A stretch of 35,733 nucleotides of DNA from Reclinomonas americana ATCC 50394 (taxonomy: Eukaryota; Jakobida; Jakobea; Jakobida): contig PS015609.1 in assembly GCA_048213135.1 (NCBI GenBank), forward strand, positions 31,442-67,174, written 5' to 3'. Below the pieces are notes generated by a model, which had not been told where the DNA came from, searched no databases, and was given only the letters and a program-made list of their open reading frames with translations. Numbering within the stretch: position 1 is the stretch's first letter; each line of letters begins with the position of its first letter. A program made the position numbers and the translations under genes. Positions 17,816-29,008 of the stretch are shown one piece after another.

Positions 17816-20800
17816 ATGTCTGTGCGCATTGCTATTGATCGCGGAGGCACCTTTACGGATGTGTATGCCGAGTTGCCTGGAGGAGTGGTGGTGGTGGAAA
17901 AGTTGCTCTCTGTCGACCCTGCCAACTACGCCGATGCGCCCACGGAAGGTGTGGATAAAGTGCATTCTCTCTCTCACTCTCACTCTCACACATATGCGTG
18001 CTCTCTCTGTGTGTGAGGAAGTGTGCGTGCATTCGTGTGCGTGCATTGATTGATCCGATCATGCATTCATTCAGAGAGATCAGACAGTGTGACACACACA
18101 CACGCACACACANNNNNNNNNNNNNNNNNNNNNNNNNNNNNNNNNNNNNNNNNNNNNNNNNNNNNNNNNNNNNNNNNNNNNNNNNNNNNNNNNNNNNNNN
18201 NNNNNNNNNNNNNNNNNNNNNNNNNNNNNNNNNNNNNNNNNNNNNNNNNNNNNNNNNNNNNNNNNNNNNNNNNNNNNNNNNNNNNNNNNNNNNNNNNNNN
18301 NNNNNNNNNNNNNNNNNNNNNNNNNNNNNNNNNNNNNNNNNNNNNNNNNNNNNNNNNNNNNNNNNNNNNNNNNNNNNNNNNNNNNNNNNNNNNNNNNNNN
18401 NNNNNNNNNNNNNNNNNNNNNNNNNNNNNNNNNNNNNNNNNNNNNNNNNNNNNNNNNNNNNNNNNNNNNNNNNNNNNNNNNNNNNNNNNNNNNNNNNNNN
18501 NNNNNNNNNNNNNNNNNNNNNNNNNNNNNNNNNNNNNNNNNNNNNNNNNNNNNNNNNNNNNNNNNNNNNNNNNNNNNNNNNNNNNNNNNNNNNNNNNNNN
18601 NNNNNNNNNNNNNNNNNNNNNNNNNNNNNNNNNNNNNNNNNNNNNNNNNNNNNNNNNNNNNNNNNNNNNNNNNNNNNNNNNNNNNNNNNNNNNNNNNNNN
18701 NNNNNNNNNNNNNNNNNNNNNNNNNNNNNNNNNNNNNNNNNNNNNNNNNNNNNNNNNNNNNNNNNNNNNNNNNNNNNNNNNNNNNNNNNNNNNNNNNNNN
18801 NNNNNNNNNGACAGGGGTGCAGGCGTCTCTCTCTCTCTTGATACCTCTCTCTCTCTCTCTCTTCTTTTTGCTATCTCCCCAGTCTTCATTCTCTCTCATC
18901 ACTTTCTAACTCTCCCCCTCCTCCCTCACTCTCTCTCTCTCTTCACTTTCTCACTATCCCCCCCCCTCCCTCTCTCTCTCTCTTGTGCACTCACACGCGA
19001 GCGGAGCGCAGAAACCAAGCGTGGTGTCGGGTCGGGAGGTGCGCGAGACGCAGGGTGTGAACGGAGAAACAGTGCAGATCATCCAGCCACTGGAGGAGGA
19101 GCAGCTGCGTGCGGATCTGCGACGAGTGCTGGAGAGCACGGAGATTCGAAGCTGTGCGGTGGTGCTGGCGCACGCGTATGCGTTCCCGCAGCACGAGATT
19201 CGTTGCGGTGAGGTTGCGCGCGAGGTCGGCTTCACGCATGTGTCGTTGTCGCACGAGATTATGCAAATGGTGCGCCTGGTGCCGCGTGGGCAGACCACGG
19301 CGGTCGACGCCTACTTGACGCCGATTATCCACGAGTATCTGCGCGGCTTCCGACAAGGTTTCAAGAACGAACTGGCTGTTGCGTTGCGATGAGAAACGAA
19401 CGGTGATGGTGATCAGGGGTATTCACTCTGTGCATGCAGGGCGTCAACGTGCTGTTCATGCAATCCGACGGTGGTCTCACATCGGCCAACGATTTCCGCG
19501 GCTGCCGTGCCATCTTCTCGGGGCCAGCTGGTGCGCTGCGAGTTGATTTTTTTTTTTTTGGTCGAGCTGCTATGTCGATGAACCCACTCAACTGTGTATG
19601 TGTGCAGGCGGTGTCGTCGGCTACGCGCTGTCGAGCTACAATGCCGAGTCGCAACAGGCGGTGATTGGTTTCGACATGGGTGGCACGTCGACGGATGTGT
19701 CGCGCTACCATGGCACATTCGAGCACGTCTTCGAGGTAGAGACGGCTGGCGTGACTCTGCAGACGCCCCAGTTGGATGTGCAGACAGTGGCGGCTGGAGG
19801 TGGCTCCAAATTGCACGTTCTCGAAGGTGGCATGCTGGCTGCGGGACCCGACAGCGTCGGTGTGTGTTGTGTCCGTTCGTTTTCTCCTCTACTCTGCCGG
19901 GTCTCACTCACCCCCCGGCATTATGAAGGCGCACATCCGGGACCAGTGTGCTACCGCAAGGGTGGCGAGTTGGCCGTGACCGACGCCAACATTGTGCTCG
20001 GTCGCATCGTCCCCGAGTACTTCCCAGCCATTTTCGGCCCGCACAAAAACGAACCGCTGGACGCGGCAGGCGCTCGTCGTGCCTTTGAGGAGCTCCTGGA
20101 TCGCGTGCGTCATTTGCTACCGTCGTCGATTCACACGGTGGAGGAGCTGGCGTCTGGTGCGCATGATTGTAGGGCGAGAGCACTCTTTGTTTCCTTTGTT
20201 TGTTTATTTGGCTCTCGCGTGCGGAGCATTTTTTGAGCGTTGACGTTCCTTGCTCTTTCTCTTTCTATTTCGTATGAGGCTCTATCTCTATCTGTCTGTG
20301 TCTCCTTTTTCCATTCTTGTACTTCTTCGTCGTGCTTCTTGTCCTCCTCTTCTTCCGCTGCTCATACTCCTCCTCCTCTACCAACTTCTTCTGCCTCGTC
20401 TACGTCTTCTTCTTCTTCTTCTTCTCCTACTCCTACTCCTCCTCCTCCTCCTCCTCCTCCTCCTCCTCCTCCTCCTCCTCCTCCTCCTCCTCCTTCTTCT
20501 GTTCCTTCTTTGCTCTCTTTCTTCTTCTTCATCATGTTCTTCTCCTCTTTCTCCTCCTCCTCCTCCTTCTCCTTCTCCTTCTCTTCCTCCCCTTCCTTCT
20601 CCACCTCCTCTTTCTTCTTCCTCTTGTTCTTCCTCTCTTTTCCTCCTCCCCACTCACCTCACCTCACCTCACCGGCAGGATTCGTGCGCGTGGCCAACGA
20701 GACCATGGCGCGTCCGATCCGCAACATGACGGTGGCCAAGGGCTACGACGTTGTTACGTGTGCTTTTTATCACGTTGCGCACTGCCTAGTATTGCTCACG

Positions 20801-22607
20801 GTGTCCGCGTGCGCAGCGCGAACATGTATTGTCGTGCTTTGGTGGAGCTGGCGGGCAGCACGCGTGTTCCATTGCCCGTGATCTGGGCATTCGAAAGGTG
20901 TTTGTGCACCGCTACGCCGGCATTCTGAGTTGCGTCACAGTGGCCACGTGCGATCTCAGTAATACCTCTCACTCTGCGAGAGTAGGTGCGTACGGCATGG
21001 CCTTGGCCGACATTGTAGAGGACGTGCAAGAGACGTGTCCGTGTGTCTACTCGGAGGCGTCGTTGCGCGACACGCTGGAGCCGAAACTCAGCGAGCTCCG
21101 TGAGCGAGCCGTGAGCGCGCTGGTCGCCAAGGGTCACGTGCGCGACTCGATTCGCACCGAGGTCTGGCCTCCGCATTTCTTCGTCGACTGTCCGCTCATC
21201 TCTCACTCTCATTTCGCATTGCAGGAGTACATCCACTTGCGATACCGTGGCACCGATCATGGCATCATGACGGCGCGTCCCGCTGTCGGCGTAACCTATG
21301 AGGAGGCGTTTGTGGAGAGTTACCGCAAGGAGTTTGGGTTTGTGCTGCCCACTCGCGACATCCTGGTCGACGATTGCCGCGTGCGAGCCATGGCCAACTC
21401 GAGTGGTTTCTCGCTCTCCAGTTGCGTTGTGCTTTTTCTTGTCAGTCAGTCAGTCAGTCACGTGCAGGCGTTTTTGAAGCGGCTGGTGGACGCAGGTGGC
21501 CAAGACGTACACACTCCGTTCCTGCCGGAGACCACTGTACCCGAGGGAGAGGCAGTCAAGCGGGTCTCGGTTGAGCCGCGTTCGGTGACCAGCACTTTCT
21601 TCCCGAGCACTGGGCGGTACGTCTGAGCGTACACACACACGAGAGACCAGGTTGTTTCCTTCTAGTCACCTCTGCTTTGCTGCAGAGTTGAGATCCCCGT
21701 GTATGTGCTCGATGCCATGATTGCGGCGCGCTCTGCGGCCGGTGACGCTTCGTCGTCGTTGGTGCGCGTGGAGGGCCCATGCATTGTCATGATGGATACG
21801 TGGTGCGTGCGTGGAATGGACGTCGTTGATGCATAGAACATGGACTCTCCTCATTCGCACACAGCACTGTTGTGGTGGAGCCGCGATGCACTGCCTCGCT
21901 CACTGTGGCTGGCAACTTGCAACTGGATCTGGATTACGAAGGCGCCGAAAGCGGTGCTCATCACGCGTCTGCGCATTCTGCAGTCGCCGATGATGTGTGC
22001 GATCCGAGTTGCGAATTCCCTCCTTGTTCCGCAAAATCTGTAGTCACTGTGCTGGTGCCTCATGCTCGTTGTGTGTCTATGTGCAGTCCTGCTTTCCATC
22101 TTCTCCCATCGCTTCATGGGCATTGCGGAGCAAATGGGCCGAACGCTAGAGCGCACCTCCATCTCCACCAACATTCGTGAGCGTCTCGATTTCAGCTGCG
22201 CGATTTTCGACGTTGCGTCTCACTCTCACTCTCGAGCATCAATTCGTCGTGCTGAAGTGCATCATCTGTGCAGCCTGCCGGTGGACTGGTGGCCAATGGT
22301 TTGTGTGCTTTACGCAACTGTCGAGTCATTCCATGTTCCTCACAACGCACTGTACAGCTCCCAACCTTCCTGTACACCTCGGCAGCATGAGCGAAGCGGT
22401 GCGATGGCAGATCAAGCATCTCGGTTCGCTTCTGTTTCCGAAGTCGGCACAGAAGGACTGCTTGACTGACCGCGCTCCGCAGGCGACAGTTGGACCGATG
22501 AAGTCATCCTCACAAATCATCCGTGGGCCGGTGGCTCGCACTTGCCCGATTTGACCGTGATCACTCCGGTTAGTTCTCCACACAGTACTCAACCAGTCCA
22601 ACCGCTC

Positions 22608-22653
<46 letters not shown>

Positions 22654-22858
22654 TACGTACGTACGTACGTCGTCGTACGTACGTACGTACGTACGTACGT
22701 TGTTGGTTGGTTCGTCGGTCGGTCGGTACGGTCCGACCGACCNNNNNNNNNNNNNNNNNNNNGGTCGTCGACCTTACGTCCGACGTTACGTTACGTACGT
22801 AGTACTACTACCGTTACGGTTTACGTTCCTACCACACACTACTACCAACCACCACCTC

Positions 22859-22893
<35 letters not shown>

Positions 22894-24961
22894 CCCTTTG
22901 TGAGAACAGGTGCGCTCCAACGGCAGTGTGGTGTTTTATGTGGCTGCGCGAGGCCACCACGCTGACATTGGCGGCATTCAACCGGGCTCGATGCCGCCGT
23001 TCTCGCAGACGCTTGCCGAGGTTTGTTGGTCATTTCCAGGTGCTTTGCGCCGTGTTCTCATTTTGCCTGCGCAGGAGGGACTGGCTGTCGAAAGCGTGAT
23101 GCTGGTCAAGGACGGTGTCTTCCAGGAGGAGACCATTGTCGGGCTGGTAAGCAGTCGGCAGGAGGTGCCCACCTGTTTTGTTTGCCGCTCACGTGCGGCT
23201 CTGCACAGTTGCGCGAGGCTGGTTCGCGAACCATTCCCGACAACCTCAGCGACTTGCATGCCCAGGCGGCGGCCAACAACAAGGTGCAGTGGCACAACTG
23301 CGAGAGTCTGCGTCCCCGTCCGCCAAGCGCACCTGATGTTTTCGTCGTCGCCACACGCATAGGGCATCCAATTGCTGCAGCAGCTGATTGAGGAGTACTC
23401 GTTGCGACGCGTCCATCGCTACATGCACTTTGGTGAGTGAGCGAGTGAGTGAGTGGGCGTCTATCGACAGCGTCCTAACACAGTTCCTCATCGCAGTGCA
23501 ACGAAATGCGGAGCTGTGTGTGCGAGCCATGTTGAAGCGGTTGGCTGAGCGGCACGGCAAGCCGGTGCAGGATCCATCGGGCGCCGTTTCGTCACATTCT
23601 CGTCATTTTCGCGGTCGGAGAACCTCTTTCTCATCTCGTGGTGTGCAGGTGTCCACTGTGGCAGAGCTGGCGGCCACCGACTCAATGGATGATGGCACAG
23701 TGGTGCGTTTGCCTTTCCGCAAGGGCGTGATGTGTGCAGATGCTGACTTGTGTGTTGTTTGCAGATTTGCATCTCCATCAAGGTCGACAAGAACGACGGC
23801 AGTGCCGTGGTGGATTTCAGTGGATGCGGTCCTCAGGTTCTCGGCAACACCAACTCACCTCGCGCCGTGTGCGTCTCAGCTCTCCTCTACTGTCTTCGCT
23901 GTCTGATCGAGCAAGACATTCCACTGAACGAAGGTGAGGCTGGCAGTCGGTGGGACTGGCGATGTTAATGCGCTGATTGCACAATGTGTAGGATGTTTGA
24001 TCCCGGTGCGCATCATCTTCCCCTCGTACGCCTCGATTGTGGCGCCGTCCAAGACGGCGGCCGTCGTCGGCGGCAATGTGCTCACTTCGCAGCGTGTGAC
24101 GGACGTGATCTTGGTTGCGTTGCGCTGCATATGCCTGTCTGGTGCACGCCGCGCGTCTCACACCACGTGTAGCACGCCTTCCAAGCCTGCGGTGCCTCGC
24201 AGGGTTGCATGAACAACTTCACCTTCGGCAACGAGCGGTTCGGCTACTACGAGACCATTGCTGGCGGAGCAGGTGCCGGGCCCACGTGGGACGGCTGCTC
24301 GGGTGTGCAGGTGCACATGACCAACACGCGCATCACCGACGTGGAGATTATGGAACGGCGGTACCCGGTGCTGCTCCGCCAGTTTGCTTTGCGCCGAGGA
24401 TCGGGTGGCACCGGACTCCACCACGGTGGAAATGGAGTGATTCGGTGCGTGACGGGTGAATGCTGTCCATTCATTTTGCAGTGCATTGTTGACACGCTTT
24501 GCGCAATGCATAGCGAGGTCGAGTTCCTCGAGGTGCGCCACTTTTGACATGTCTGCTCTTGTGACTTGCTGAGACTTATTTTGTTTTGTAGCCGCTTCAA
24601 ATGGGCATTCTCTCCGAGCGCCGTGCTCTCGGTGTGTGTGTGTGTGTGGCGCCGCACCGCGCTCCGCGCATTGCTGCGATGATGTTTCTCATCTCTTCTT
24701 TCCCGTGTGGTAGCTCCCTATGGGCTGGCCGGTGGCGGTCCCGGCGAGCGCGGACTGAACCTGCTCCTCCGGCAAGAGGACGGCGTCACGATCAACATTG
24801 GCGGCAAGGCCTCGCTCCGTGTGCACCCAGTTACGCGCGCCGTACGCATCGTTGCATGCAGATTCGTGCTCACAGCCACACATAACTCTCTTTTTTCGTT
24901 GCAGGGCGATCGAGTGCGCATTCACACTCCAGGTGGCGGTGGCTACGGTGTTCCCTTGTAG
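17816..24961 (+). CDS. OPLAH: 5-oxoprolinase (ATP-hydrolysing)
   Basis: Cytosolic enzyme of the gamma-glutamyl cycle: 5-oxo-L-proline + ATP + water gives L-glutamate + ADP + Pi. ATG 17816 opens [17 protein letters not shown], the hydantoinase-A ATP-binding start. Other landmarks are [90 protein letters not shown] and the C-terminal HTPGGGGYG. There are 29 visible exons: 17816-17959, gap, 19012-19377, 19440-19530, 19608-19859, 19929-20156, 20679-20749, 20817-20928, 20986-21161, then 21 more to 24905-24961. They sum to an exact 1206 codons including stop. About 100 residues are lost in 18113-18809, so the full protein fits the usual 1,290-1,300. Exons 22274-22298 (25 nt) and 24514-24532 (19 nt) are microexons. 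Confidence 0.97.
20240..20670. repeat. Polypyrimidine TTC/CTC tract in OPLAH intron
   Basis: About 430 nt almost entirely of C and T on the sense strand, with CTC, TTC and TCC triplet runs. It occupies most of the intron 20157-20678 and ends in the CCGGCAG acceptor. Open frames here (poly-S, poly-L, poly-E, poly-R) are composition artefacts. Confidence 0.95.
22612..22830. repeat. (CT)n, (GTAC)n and CpG-rich hairpin block in OPLAH intron
   Basis: A CT run to 22648 is followed by self-complementary GTAC repeats (22648-22700), then GGTT/GGTC repeats. Next is a perfect 10-bp inverted repeat, GGTCGGTCGG and CCGACCGACC (about 22717-22742), directly abutting a 20-N gap. ACGT/TAC-rich sequence follows. 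The block lies in the intron 22569-22909. Confidence 0.85.
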
Positions 24962-25076
24962 TCGGGGAAACTGAGGCGGGGAAACGCAATGGAAGTGAAA
25001 GAACTCGTACACACATCCCCGACACATCCACGAGTCGAGCTTTCATTGGCAGAAAAAGCACAAGCGAGCGGGTTGG

Positions 25077-25082
25077 AATAAA
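25077..25082 (+). promoter_or_regulatory. Candidate poly(A) signal for OPLAH
   Basis: AATAAA, 116 nt after the OPLAH stop and before the next gene. Motif and position only; no transcript evidence. Confidence 0.4.
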
Positions 25083-25150
25083 AGGACTTCGTTCACATGA
25101 CATGAAGGACAAAGATCAACGAAGAATTTAACAGTCACTCACGCAAGAGA

Positions 25151-26266
25151 ATGCTTACGAAGGTGCGCCACGCGTGATTCTCTTTCGTTGTCGCTGGTGC
25201 GTCTCACCGCATGTGGGTGGCGCAGATCTTCAAGGGACACACTGCTGTTGTGAACTCTGTCGCCGTCACCCCCGATGGCCGACACATCGTCAGTGGCAGC
25301 GCTGACCGCACAGTGCGTGTGTGGTCACTGACGAGTGGAAAGAAGGAGCGGCGGCTGGCAAGACACACTGGAGGGCTGAACTCGGTCGCTATCACTCCCG
25401 ATGGCCTGCACATTGTCAGCGGCAGTGATGACGAGACAGTGCGAGTGTGGTCATTGACAAGTGGCAAGAAAGTACGACAGTTGAAAGGGCACATCGGGGG
25501 CGTGTCATCCGTTGCTGTCACCTCTGACGGTCAGCACGTGGTCAGTGGGAGCTATGACAACACAATCCGAGTGTGGTCACTGGCCACTGGCGAAGATGTG
25601 CGACAGTTGGAGGGACACGCTGACTGCGTGTTCTCAGTCGTCGTCACACCCGACGGTCTGCACGTTGTGAGCGGCAGCGCTGACAAGACCGTGCGACTGT
25701 GGTCACTGGCCACTGGCGAGGAGGTGCGACGATATGAAGGACACTCTGACTATGTGTTGTCTGTCGCCGTCGCTCCCGATGGTCAGCATGTCGTGAGCGG
25801 GAGTTACGACATGACGATTCGCGTGTGGTCACTTGCGAGTGGTGAGGAGGTGCGGGGGTTGGTGGGGCACACTGACACAGTGGCTTCTGTCGCCGTCACA
25901 CCCGATGGTCAGTTTGTCGTGAGCGGGAGTCACGACATGACTGTGCGAGTGTGGTCACTTGCCGACGGCGAGGAGGTGCGACGACTGGAGGGGTGCACTA
26001 TCATGGTGAATTCTGTCGCCGTCACTCCCGATGGTCAGCGTATTGTGAGTGGAGCCGGAGATCGCACGATTCGAGTGTGGTCCACGGTGCGTGCACTTGC
26101 CAGGCAGGAGCTTGCAGTCGCACGGTTGGCAGTGCAAGCCGTCAACGAGTTGCTGGTTGACGAGGATGATCGCGATTGGATCCTGGTCGATGTCGTTCTG
26201 CGGTGTTTCGTGCTGGAGGATGCACAGGTGGTGAAGCATCGGGCCCCGGGGTGGCATGAAGCGTGA
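25151..26266 (+). CDS. Seven-bladed WD40 protein, paralogue 3
   Basis: Exon 1 is only four codons (ATG CTT ACG AAG, 25151-25162). A 63-nt intron (GTGCGC...GCGCAG) follows, then exon 2 at 25226-26266. The in-frame TGA inside the intron and the same layout in the next two genes support splicing over the internal ATG at 25211. The 350-residue product has seven WD40 repeats (FKGHTAVV, ARHTGGL, KGHIGGV, EGHADCV, EGHSDYV, VGHTDTV, EGCTIMV). Its tail reads VQAVNELLVDEDDRDWILVD then VVLRCFVLEDAQVV. That tail replaces the corresponding segment of paralogues 1 and 2 but keeps VLRCFxxED. Probably a scaffold protein. Confidence 0.88.
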
Positions 26267-26408
26267 TGAGTGAGTTCACTGTCAAACAAGTGAAGCGCTA
26301 CTGAGTGTGAAGTGAAGTGCTCCAGTGTTCCGAGACGATAGTTGTCGTGTCAGTCGGCAAAGACCCACTTGCACCACTTTCATATCCACGTACCATCAGG
26401 GAGAGAAA

Positions 26409-26489
26409 ATGGCGCGAAGCGCGCAGCGAGGACGGAGACAGAAATCGCGAGCCCAATTCACACAACACACACACGCGAGAACAGGATGA
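26409..26489 (+). promoter_or_regulatory. Upstream ORF ending in ATGA overlap with WD40-4 start
   Basis: A 27-codon frame (including stop) starts MARSAQRGRR at 26409. Its TGA (26487-26489) overlaps the main ATG (26486-26488). The start context GAGAGAAAATGGCGCGA is shared with the upstream ORF of the next gene. Whether it is transcribed is unknown. Confidence 0.45.
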
Positions 26490-27594
26490 TCACAAAGGTG
26501 CGTGCGTGTGCACACCCTTCTCGTCAGTTCCCGGTGCGTCTCACCGCTGGTGGGTGGCGTAGGTCTTGAAGGGGCGCACTGGTGTTGTGATGTCTGTCAC
26601 CGTCACTCCCGATGGCCTGCACATCGTCAGTGGCAGCGCTGACCGCACAGTGCGAGTGTGGTCTCTGACGACTGGCGATGAAGTGCTGTGGCTAGAAGGA
26701 CACGCTGGAATGGTGTTCTGTGTCGCTATCACTCCAGACAGTTCGCACATAGTAAGCGGGAGCTATGACGACGCAGTGCGAGTGTGGTCACTGGCGACAG
26801 GCGAGGAGGTGCGACCGTTGGAGGGACACACTGGCGCCGTGTACTCGGTCGCCGTCACCCCCGATGGTGAGCATGTTGTGAGTGGAGGCGATTACGGAGT
26901 AGTGCGACTGTTGTCACTGGCAACTGGCGAGGAAGTGCAACGATATGAGGGACACGCAGGAATCGTGTTGTGTGTCACCATCACTCCCGATGGTAAGCAC
27001 ATTGTGAGCGGGGGTGACGACGAAACGGTGCGACTTTGGTCACTGGCGAGTGGTGAGGAGGTGCGACAGTATAATGGACACACTAACTGTGTGCCGTCTG
27101 TCGCCGTCACTCCCAATGGTCAGCAGATTGTGAGCGGGAGTCAGGACATGACTGTGCGCGTGTGGTCACTGGCCACCGGCGAGGAAGTGCGCCGGATGGT
27201 GGGGCATGCTGGAGATGTGCAGTCTGTCGCCGTCACACCCGACAGTCAGTTTGTCGTGAGCGGGAGTTACGACAAGACTGTGCGAGTGTGGTCACTTGCC
27301 GACGGCGCGGAGGTGCGGCGACTGGAGGGACACGCTATGTGGATATTCTCTGTTGCCGTAACCCCCGATGGCCAGCACATTGTCAGTGGAGGCGGAGACG
27401 ACACGAAACGAATGTGGTCCACACCGCATGGACTCGCCCAGCAGGAGCTCGTGGTTGCGTGGTCGGCTGTGCAAGCCATCAACGAGCTCCTTGTTGACGA
27501 GGATGATCGCGATTGGATCCTGGTGGATGTCGTGCTGCGGTGCTTCGTGCTGGAGGATGCAGAGGTGGTGCAGGGTCGTGCCACTGGGTGGTAG
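26486..27594 (+). CDS. Seven-bladed WD40 protein, paralogue 4
   Basis: Exon 1 ATG ATC ACA AAG (26486-26497), 65-nt intron GTGCGT...GCGTAG, exon 2 26563-27594. An unspliced reading is impossible, because the acceptor itself is an in-frame TAG; the spliced start is MITKVLKGRTGVVMSVTVTP. The 347-residue product has seven repeats (KGRTGVV, EGHAGMV, EGHTGAV, EGHAGIV, NGHTNCV, VGHAGDV, EGHAMWI), some with substitutions at the closing WS (VVRLLSL, TKRMWS). The tail VQAINELLVDEDDRDWILVD then VVLRCFVLEDAEVV matches paralogues 3 and 5. The 3' flank (GTGAAGTGAAGTGC) is also shared with paralogue 3, so the duplication unit included intergenic DNA. Confidence 0.9.
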
Positions 27595-27815
27595 GTACAT
27601 GAAAGTTACTTGCCTCCCGGTGCCAGACTGAGTGAAGCGCTGATCAGTGTGAAGTGAAGTGCCACCCTCCACCATGCAAGTCAATGTTTCATTGTTCGAG
27701 ACGATATCGATCGGCAAAGATCCACTTCCCCGACCTTCATACTCGTGCATCTACATTTGTGCGAGCGCAGGATGTTAACGTGGCGGCAGCTTTGCAGCTT
27801 GAAGAACGAGAGAAA

Positions 27816-27887
27816 ATGGCGCGAGGAGTGAGGACAAACGCGAGCCCAATTCACACTCACTCACACACACACGCGAGAACAGAATGA
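27816..27887 (+). promoter_or_regulatory. Upstream ORF ending in ATGA overlap with WD40-5 start
   Basis: A 24-codon frame starting MARGVRTNAS at 27816. Its TGA (27885-27887) overlaps the main ATG at 27884. Start context and stop-start overlap are the same as upstream of paralogue 4, while the interior differs in length. Confidence 0.45.
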
Positions 27888-29008
27888 TCACAAAGGTGCG
27901 TGCGTGCGTGGCATCCTTCTTGTCTGTTCCCGGTGCGTCTCACCGCTGGCGGGTGGCGCAGATCTTCAGGGGACACACTGCTGATGTGATGTCTGTCGCC
28001 GTCACTCCCGATGGTCGTTACATTGTGAGTGGCAGCAATGACCACACAGTGCGTGGGTGGTCACTGGTAAGTGGAGAAGAGGAGTGGTGGCTGGAAGGAC
28101 ACACTGACTCGGTGAATTCCATCGCCGTCACTCCCGACGGTCAGCACTTTGTCAGCGGCAGTGATGACGGTACTGCACGCGTGTGGTCATCGACGAGTGG
28201 CAAGGAAGTGCATCAGTTGGGAGAACACACTGGCATGGTGTACGTGCAGTCTGTCGCCGTCACTCCCAATAGTATGCACGTGGTGAGCGGAAGCTTTGAC
28301 AAGGCCATACGAGTGTGGTCTGTGGCGACTGGCGAGGAAGTGCGACGGTTGGAGGGACACACTGGCTCCGTATACTCGGTTGCCGTCACCCCCGACGGTC
28401 GACACGTTGTGAGTGGGAGTCGGGACGAGACCGTGCGACAGTGGTCGCTGGCAACCGGCGAGGAAGTGCGACGGTATGAGGGACACGCAAGCTGGGTGTC
28501 GTCTGTCGCCGTCACTCCCGATGGCCAGTACATTGTGAGCGGCGGCGGCGACAAAGCAGTGCGAGTGTGGTCTCTGACAAGCGGGGAAGAAGTTCTGCGA
28601 CTGGAAGGACACGTTGGAGCGGTGTCGTCTGTCGCCGTCACACCTGATGGTCAGTTTGTCGCGAGTGGGAGTTACGACAAGACTGTGCGAGTGTGGTCAC
28701 TGGTGAGTGGCGAGGAGGTGCGGCGACTGGAGGCACACACTATGTGGATATTCTCTGTTGCCGTAACCCCCGATGGTCAGCGCATTGTGAGTGGAGACAG
28801 TGACGACACGATACGAGTGTGGTCCACGGCGCGTGCACTTGCCCACGAGGAGCTCTCGGTCGCACGTTCGGTTGTCCAGGCCATCAACGAGCTCCTTGTT
28901 GACGATGATGATCGCGACTGGATCCTGGTTGATGTCGTGCTGCGGTGTTTTGTGCTGGAGGATGCAGAGGTGGTGGAGCGTCGGGCCCCGGGGTGGCATG
29001 AAGCATGA
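27884..29008 (+). CDS. Seven-bladed WD40 protein, paralogue 5
   Basis: Exon 1 ATG ATC ACA AAG (27884-27895), 66-nt intron GTGCGT...GCGCAG, exon 2 27962-29008, giving 352 residues. Here the intron happens to be open in frame (22 codons), so an unspliced reading is possible. Homology to paralogues 3 and 4 argues for splicing. The seven repeats are RGHTADV, EGHTDSV, GEHTGMV (with a two-residue YV insertion), EGHTGSV, EGHASWV, EGHVGAV and EAHTMWI. The tail ends VVLRCFVLEDAEVVERRAPG. Promoter blocks (GAGACGATA, CGGCAAAGA, GCGAGCCCAATTCACA) are shared with paralogue 4. Confidence 0.9.
   Translation: MITKVRACVASFLSVPGASHRWRVAQIFRGHTADVMSVAVTPDGRYIVSGSNDHTVRGWSLVSGEEEWWLEGHTDSVNSIAVTPDGQHFVSGSDDGTARVWSSTSGKEVHQLGEHTGMVYVQSVAVTPNSMHVVSGSFDKAIRVWSVATGEEVRRLEGHTGSVYSVAVTPDGRHVVSGSRDETVRQWSLATGEEVRRYEGHASWVSSVAVTPDGQYIVSGGGDKAVRVWSLTSGEEVLRLEGHVGAVSSVAVTPDGQFVASGSYDKTVRVWSLVSGEEVRRLEAHTMWIFSVAVTPDGQRIVSGDSDDTIRVWSTARALAHEELSVARSVVQAINELLVDDDDRDWILVDVVLRCFVLEDAEVVERRAPGWHEA

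Noticed and set aside
20250-20928. Poly-Ser/Leu/Phe, poly-Glu and poly-Arg frames
   Set aside because: Composition artefact of the polypyrimidine tract inside an OPLAH intron; the same applies near 29840-30180, 7260-7430 and 34940-35220.
23703-23764. Coding continuation [10 protein letters not shown] in OPLAH
   Set aside because: The conserved protein goes from MDDGTV straight to [12 protein letters not shown]; the segment is bounded by GTGCGT and TTTGCAG and behaves as an intron.
25211-25225. ATG at 25211 as start of WD40 paralogue 3
   Set aside because: It lies inside the conserved first intron; paralogues 4 and 5 show the same ATG-xxx-AAG exon and GTGCGY donor upstream.
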